From positions 1-64,000 of the forward strand of contig VRUG01000017.1 of assembly GCA_019456255.1 (NCBI GenBank): a stretch of 64,000 nt of DNA, given 5' to 3'. The notes under the pieces are model-generated. The model did no database searches and was not told the DNA's origin. It saw nothing but the letters and a program-made list of their open reading frames with translations. The DNA is from Planctomycetota bacterium (GTDB taxonomy: Bacteria; Planctomycetota; Phycisphaerae; Sedimentisphaerales; Anaerobacaceae). The first letter of the stretch is position 1, and the number at the start of each line of letters is the position of its first letter. This document shows positions 59,890-64,000 of this stretch, piece by piece. The position numbers were made by a program, and so were the translations under genes.

Positions 59890-61011
59890 ATGAACAGACT
59901 ATCAGCTTTTGGCATTTACGTTTTAGCAGTATTATTTTTAGTATCACCGCTGTCAGCAGGCGAACAAAAGATTGTCACGCTTAAACTCGGAGCATCAGCC
60001 CCTAATTTTAATCTGCCCGGCGTCGACGGAAAAAACCATAAGCTATCCGACTATTCCAAAAGCGATGTTCTTGTCGTTATCTTCACATGCAACCATTGCC
60101 CCACCGCTCAGGCTTATGAACAGCGACTCATAAAGCTCGCCGAAGATTACAAAAAAAAGTCCGTCGCGATAGTAGCAATTTCTCCTAACGACCCGCGATC
60201 CGTCAGTCTCGCAGAACTCGGATATAGTGACATCAGTGATTCCCTTGAGGAAATGAAATTGCGAGCCAAGCATCTAAACTTTAATTTCCCTTATCTATAT
60301 GATGGTGACAAGCAACAGGTCTCACGCGCCTATGGCCCCGCGACCACACCTCACGTTTTCATCTTCGACAAGCAGCGCAAACTTAGATATGTCGGACGCA
60401 TCGACGACTCCGAACGAATAGGAACCGCTAAAAAACACGATACCAGAAATGCGATAGACGCTTTACTAAGCGGCAAAGAGGTCCCTGTAAAAAAGACAAA
60501 GACTTTCGGCTGCTCTATTAAGTGGGCAGGAAAATACGATTATATTAAGTACATGAAAGAGCAATGGGCGAAGGAACCTGTGACATTAAAACCGATTAAC
60601 CCGAAAGCACTTAAGGAATTACTATCAAAGAAAACCGACAAGGTGCGTTTGATTAATTTTTGGGCAACATGGTGCGGACCTTGCACCGTCGAGTTTCCTG
60701 AACTGATTAATATTCATCGCATGTACAAGAACCGTAAATTCGAGATGATAACCGTTAGCCTTGATTATTCCAGCAAACACGCCGACGCTCTTGAGTTCCT
60801 AAAGAAACTCCAGGCCTCGACAACCAATTATATCAGCGACTCCGAGGACCCATACAAGCTTATCGATGTCGTCGACAACTGGCAAGGCGGCATGCCGCAT
60901 ACCATCATCCTCGATACCGACGGAAAAGTCATATACCAGGGAAGCGGAATGTTCAAACCATTAAATATAAAACGCCTGCTTGTCGAAAAGCTCGGAAGAC
61001 ATTACGAATAA
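59890..61011 (+). CDS. Exported double thioredoxin-fold protein
   Basis: A 373-residue periplasmic protein with a signal peptide (1-25) and two thioredoxin folds. The first (about 30-190, LKLGASAPNFNLPGVDG, TCNHCPTAQAYEQRL) is a redoxin/AhpC-TSA domain with CNHC as its active site. The second (about 235-370) is TlpA-like with WATWCGPCTVEFPEL, the usual CGPC. Such fusions may reduce cytochrome apoproteins or other periplasmic disulfides. AAGGAG precedes ATG 59890. It is a single gene. Confidence 0.9.
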   Translation: MNRLSAFGIYVLAVLFLVSPLSAGEQKIVTLKLGASAPNFNLPGVDGKNHKLSDYSKSDVLVVIFTCNHCPTAQAYEQRLIKLAEDYKKKSVAIVAISPNDPRSVSLAELGYSDISDSLEEMKLRAKHLNFNFPYLYDGDKQQVSRAYGPATTPHVFIFDKQRKLRYVGRIDDSERIGTAKKHDTRNAIDALLSGKEVPVKKTKTFGCSIKWAGKYDYIKYMKEQWAKEPVTLKPINPKALKELLSKKTDKVRLINFWATWCGPCTVEFPELINIHRMYKNRKFEMITVSLDYSSKHADALEFLKKLQASTTNYISDSEDPYKLIDVVDNWQGGMPHTIILDTDGKVIYQGSGMFKPLNIKRLLVEKLGRHYE

Positions 61012-61308
61012 TACATAATCTCTTTGGCAAACCTTCCCACCTGCCCCGCACACCACGCCATAGCTTTATCCCAAGGCAAACTACCCATACCAGCCTCTAC
61101 CCCAAGGCCTATACCTATTTAGCGTTTCGTTAGCCCTTTTTAATCGAATAATTGCCTTTTTCCACTCCCACATCCTTGACAAGGCCCCTTTTTTAAAGTA
61201 GAATGCAATATTATCGGCTGGGCTGATTATTGAGCAAAATATACTTCTTGTTTCATTCTCCGCCCCAGAGTATAAATACCGGAATAAACAATGTACAGGA
61301 GCGTCTAA
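61012..61308. other. Spacer before the pilT gene
   Basis: No gene is supported. A TAGCTTTAT segment at 61062 resembles pieces of other repeats. The promoter for pilT should lie here. A minus-strand frame that runs into pilT is ignored as a shadow. Confidence 0.4.
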
Positions 61309-62442
61309 ATGCCAAAAGGACAACCTATTGACAGCCATATTCATATGGACCATGACCCGGAAATAAACAAGTATTTCCGAGCCGCTGTCAAAGTTGAAGC
61401 AAGCGACCTCCACATAAAAGTCGGAATGCCCCCAAAACTAAGAATACAAGGCGCTCTAAAAAACACTAACGGGGAAATTATCACCGAAGAAAACGCCGAA
61501 AAACTTATCTTCGAAATACTTAGTAATCAGCAAAAAGAATTTTTCCTCGAAAACGGTGCTCTCGACTTCGCTTGGCAAATCTCCGAAGCCGACAGATTCA
61601 GGGTAAACATCTTTAGACAAAGAGGACATATCAGCCTCGCTGCAAGACACATCACAAGCAAAATACCACCATTTGAATCGCTGCACGTTCCACCTATTGT
61701 AGAAAGAATCTCAGAATCACATGATGGACTAATTCTCGTCACAGGACCAACAGGTTGCGGGAAAAGCACTACCATCGCATCCATGATTGACCACATTAAT
61801 AGAACCAGAGCTTGCCACATCGTAACTATTGAGGACCCTATCGAATTCATGTACGTCGAGAAAAAAGCCATCGTCTCACAAAGAGAAATCGGTATCGACG
61901 TACCAAACTATGATGACGCTCTAAGGTCACTCATGAGACAGGACCCGGACGTCGTACTCGTCGGTGAAATCAGGGACAAAGAAACACTAACCGCCGCTAT
62001 GAGAGCCGCTGAAACCGGTCACCTCGTATTCGGAACACTGCACTCGGTCAGCGCTTCACAAACTGTACAAAGAATTCTCGACCTATACCCACAGGACGAA
62101 AGGGACCTGGCAAGACAAACTTTCGCACTCACTATCAGGGCAGTTATCAGCCAAACTCTTCTACCGGGTATCAGAGAAGACGCAAAAAGAATGCCTGCTA
62201 TTGAAATTCTTGTCGCTAACCCTATTGTAAAAAAACTTATCTCAGAGGGAAGAGACGGCGACCTGCCTTCGGTCATCAAAGCTTGCCAAAAAGAAGGCAT
62301 GCAGGACTTCACCGAATCGCTGAGACTTCTCGTCGTAGATGAATGGGTCGATTTAAAGGTCGCGCTCGATTGTGCGCCTAACGTCGAAGAACTAAAAATG
62401 GCACTAAAAGGTATCAGGACTTCTACAAGTGGAATCTTATAA
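61309..62442 (+). CDS. pilT: Type IV pilus retraction ATPase PilT
   Basis: A 377-residue hexameric ATPase that pulls pili back. The N-terminal domain (KVEASDLHIKVGMPPKLRIQGAL) leads to the P loop GPTGCGKSTT, the Asp box region, the Walker B DPDVVLVGEIRD and the His box GHLVFGTLHSVSASQTVQRILDLYP. VNPIVKKLISEG is the C-terminal part. All catalytic residues are intact. It starts a pilus unit; the next gene follows 36 bases later. Confidence 0.93.
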   Translation: MPKGQPIDSHIHMDHDPEINKYFRAAVKVEASDLHIKVGMPPKLRIQGALKNTNGEIITEENAEKLIFEILSNQQKEFFLENGALDFAWQISEADRFRVNIFRQRGHISLAARHITSKIPPFESLHVPPIVERISESHDGLILVTGPTGCGKSTTIASMIDHINRTRACHIVTIEDPIEFMYVEKKAIVSQREIGIDVPNYDDALRSLMRQDPDVVLVGEIRDKETLTAAMRAAETGHLVFGTLHSVSASQTVQRILDLYPQDERDLARQTFALTIRAVISQTLLPGIREDAKRMPAIEILVANPIVKKLISEGRDGDLPSVIKACQKEGMQDFTESLRLLVVDEWVDLKVALDCAPNVEELKMALKGIRTSTSGIL

Positions 62443-62478
62443 ATTCTATATCTCGCCGACAATGGAGCGTAATCCTTA

Positions 62479-64000
62479 ATGAATTTAATATTAGCTTCAA
62501 TTCAATACGGCGGATACATCTCTATCATAAAACTTGTCATCTTTCTGATTATGTTTATGCCATCACTAATGCTTATCACATGGGTATATACTGACGCCAG
62601 TACCGTTGGAACAAAAGAAAAATTCTGGACCGCCATCGTTTTCGCCGCTATTGCCGCTGCTTCACTCCTCTGGCTTATACTACCACTCTTCATCGTCGGA
62701 TTAGCCATTTATCTTATCGCTGTCGCCGTCACTACGCTCGCATACGTTAAACACAGAAACTCTATGGTACTCGAATACGACAGAATCCTTACACCTGAAC
62801 ACATCAAAGGACTTTTCTCTTCGGACCGGGCAGAAAAACTCGACGCACTGAAAAGCTTCCTCTTTATCACCGCTAACAAAAATGATGTACCAATGCCTGA
62901 ACCAAAAACACCTGAGTTCTACGGCTACAAAGCCGCTTACGATATCTTCCACGATGCCATCTGGAGAAGAGCAAGCAATATACTATACACACCAACACAT
63001 CAAAACTACAATGTCATTTATGTCATTGACGGCGTACCTATAAAACAACCGTCCGTCGAAAAAGAACACCTGAAAAACTTTATCAATTTCGTAAGACAGC
63101 TCGCCGACCTCGACGTCAAAGAAAGAAGAAAACCACAAAAAGGTCGGTTCTCATTAATACACCAGGAAAATCAAATCGATTGGGAAATCATCACAGCAGG
63201 CTCGACCATGGGGGAACAACTAAAACTTACAAGAAAAACTTACGAAGGGCTTTCAAAACTTTCCGACCTCGAATTAATGCCGGAACAATTAAAACAACTC
63301 GCCGAACTGCAGAACCAAAAACAAGGTATCTTCATTATCAGCGGACCAAAAAAATCCGGCGTCACTACTACTTTCTACGCACTGATGAAAGAACATGATG
63401 CATTCCTAAACAGTATCGAAACTCTCGAACTCGATATCACCGCTGACGTACCGAACGTCGACCAGAAAGCTTTCTCCCTAACCGACACAGGGACCACTAC
63501 TTTCGCCAAAAAATTATTCGGTATCGTCAGAATGGGGCCGGACATCGTAGGAGTCGCAGGGTGTAATGATTCAGAATCCGCTAAAATCGCCGCTAAAGCC
63601 GCCAATGACGGAAAACTCATCTACATAACTCTCGAAGCTGACAACGTCATACAGGCGCTCGACAAATGGAGAAAACTTGTCGCCGACGAAAACCTCGCTA
63701 TAGACACTCTTGTAGGCATCACTAACCAAAGACTACTCAGAAAACTCTGCGACGAATGCAAACAGGGATATACTCCTAACTCCGAAATCCTCAGAAAATT
63801 CAACCTGCCTGCGGAAAAAGCAAAGGTACTATACCGCGAGGGAAAAGTCATCTACGACAAACATAACAAACCTATCACTTGCGAAAACTGCCAGGGAACC
63901 GGATTCATCGAAAGAACCGCTGTCTTCGAAATCATTACTCTCGACGACGAACTGAGAGAACAAATAAAATCAAAACCCGCCGCCGATGTCAACTCGGCTT
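62479..64000 (+). CDS. GspE/PilB-like protein with degenerate ATPase motifs (truncated by window end)
   Basis: At least 507 residues, cut at the right edge. Two or more hydrophobic helices (about 16-36 and 50-88) open it, which is unusual for a PilB/GspE ATPase. The later part has the family's order: N2 domain, GPKKSGVTTTFY where the P loop (GPTGSGKTTT) is expected, RMGPDIVGVAGCND where Walker B (DPDIIMVGEIRD) is expected, and the zinc cysteines LCDEC and CENC. The P-loop lysine is Val295 and the Walker B glutamate is Gly361, so it should not hydrolyse ATP like its relatives. ATG 62479 follows TGGAGC. Confidence 0.82.
   Translation, partial: MNLILASIQYGGYISIIKLVIFLIMFMPSLMLITWVYTDASTVGTKEKFWTAIVFAAIAAASLLWLILPLFIVGLAIYLIAVAVTTLAYVKHRNSMVLEYDRILTPEHIKGLFSSDRAEKLDALKSFLFITANKNDVPMPEPKTPEFYGYKAAYDIFHDAIWRRASNILYTPTHQNYNVIYVIDGVPIKQPSVEKEHLKNFINFVRQLADLDVKERRKPQKGRFSLIHQENQIDWEIITAGSTMGEQLKLTRKTYEGLSKLSDLELMPEQLKQLAELQNQKQGIFIISGPKKSGVTTTFYALMKEHDAFLNSIETLELDITADVPNVDQKAFSLTDTGTTTFAKKLFGIVRMGPDIVGVAGCNDSESAKIAAKAANDGKLIYITLEADNVIQALDKWRKLVADENLAIDTLVGITNQRLLRKLCDECKQGYTPNSEILRKFNLPAEKAKVLYREGKVIYDKHNKPITCENCQGTGFIERTAVFEIITLDDELREQIKSKPAADVNSA

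Noticed and set aside
61081-61413. A minus-strand frame of 110 codons before pilT
   Set aside because: It overlaps the pilT start, has no ribosome site and no family resemblance.

Overview
The window looks like a chromosomal segment of a Gram-negative, anaerobic or facultative planctomycete, probably of the Phycisphaerae type. This is an inference from gene content: a glycoside hydrolase ending in a short EF-hand/dockerin-like tail, a Kdo transferase (LPS outer membrane), an NQR sodium pump, many lipoproteins, type IV pilus ATPases, and several conserved proteins of unknown function. There is no phage, CRISPR array, rRNA or intact transposase. Most genes lie in short, tightly packed operons, and the gene-free gaps are filled with short dispersed palindromic repeats.

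Layout. 0-5 kb: a NYN-domain nuclease-like gene, then an AT-rich accessory stretch of six minus-strand genes (two membrane proteins, a DUF5677-like protein, two paralogous lipoproteins, a BamE-like lipoprotein). 5-8 kb: a secreted GH3 beta-glucosidase with Ig-like, CBM6 and dockerin-like modules. 8-13 kb: a complete periplasmic molybdoenzyme complex (NrfD anchor, four-cluster ferredoxin, Tat-exported Arr/Psr-clade catalytic subunit, TorD chaperone). 13.5-19 kb: tRNA-Arg, then a minus-strand cluster that begins with an unannotated 47-residue PqqA-like peptide, followed by PqqD, a radical SAM enzyme, a UbiA prenyltransferase, a polyprenyl diphosphate synthase and a two-component pair. 19-25 kb: a frameshifted ferritin-like gene and nqrABCDEF. 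25-31 kb: tetrapyrrole genes (cobA-hemD fusion, hemL, hemB) with a methyltransferase and a second DUF5677-like gene. 31-42 kb: tRNA-Arg, waaA, a homocysteine methyltransferase, lipoproteins, ComEA-like, a GH10-like protein with altered active site, a choice-of-anchor B protein, an amidase, and an RsbW/RsbV-type pair. 42-51 kb: Rrf2 regulator with MazG, sodium symporters, amidohydrolase, GHMP kinase plus HAD phosphatase, SSS transporter, LemA. 51-64 kb: small accessory genes, M48 peptidase, CBS protein, MgtE, hydrolase, gamma-carbonic anhydrase-like protein, a double thioredoxin, PilT and a PilB/GspE-like protein cut off by the window end.

How the parts fit. NQR (NADH to quinone, sodium out), the prenyl synthase/UbiA pair (prenylated quinone) and the NrfD-anchored molybdoenzyme (quinol to a periplasmic acceptor) could form one anaerobic respiratory chain. 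Several sodium symporters (SNF and SSS families) could use the sodium gradient made by NQR.

The most unusual item is the peptide/PqqD/radical SAM trio joined to quinone-prenylation genes and lying next to NQR. It has the hallmarks of a ribosomally made, modified peptide system, possibly giving a redox cofactor. Other items worth a look are an NqrA that keeps two intact RnfC-like [4Fe-4S] motifs, a PilB-like protein lacking its P-loop lysine and catalytic glutamate, and a five-copy intergenic element sitting just upstream of small accessory genes.
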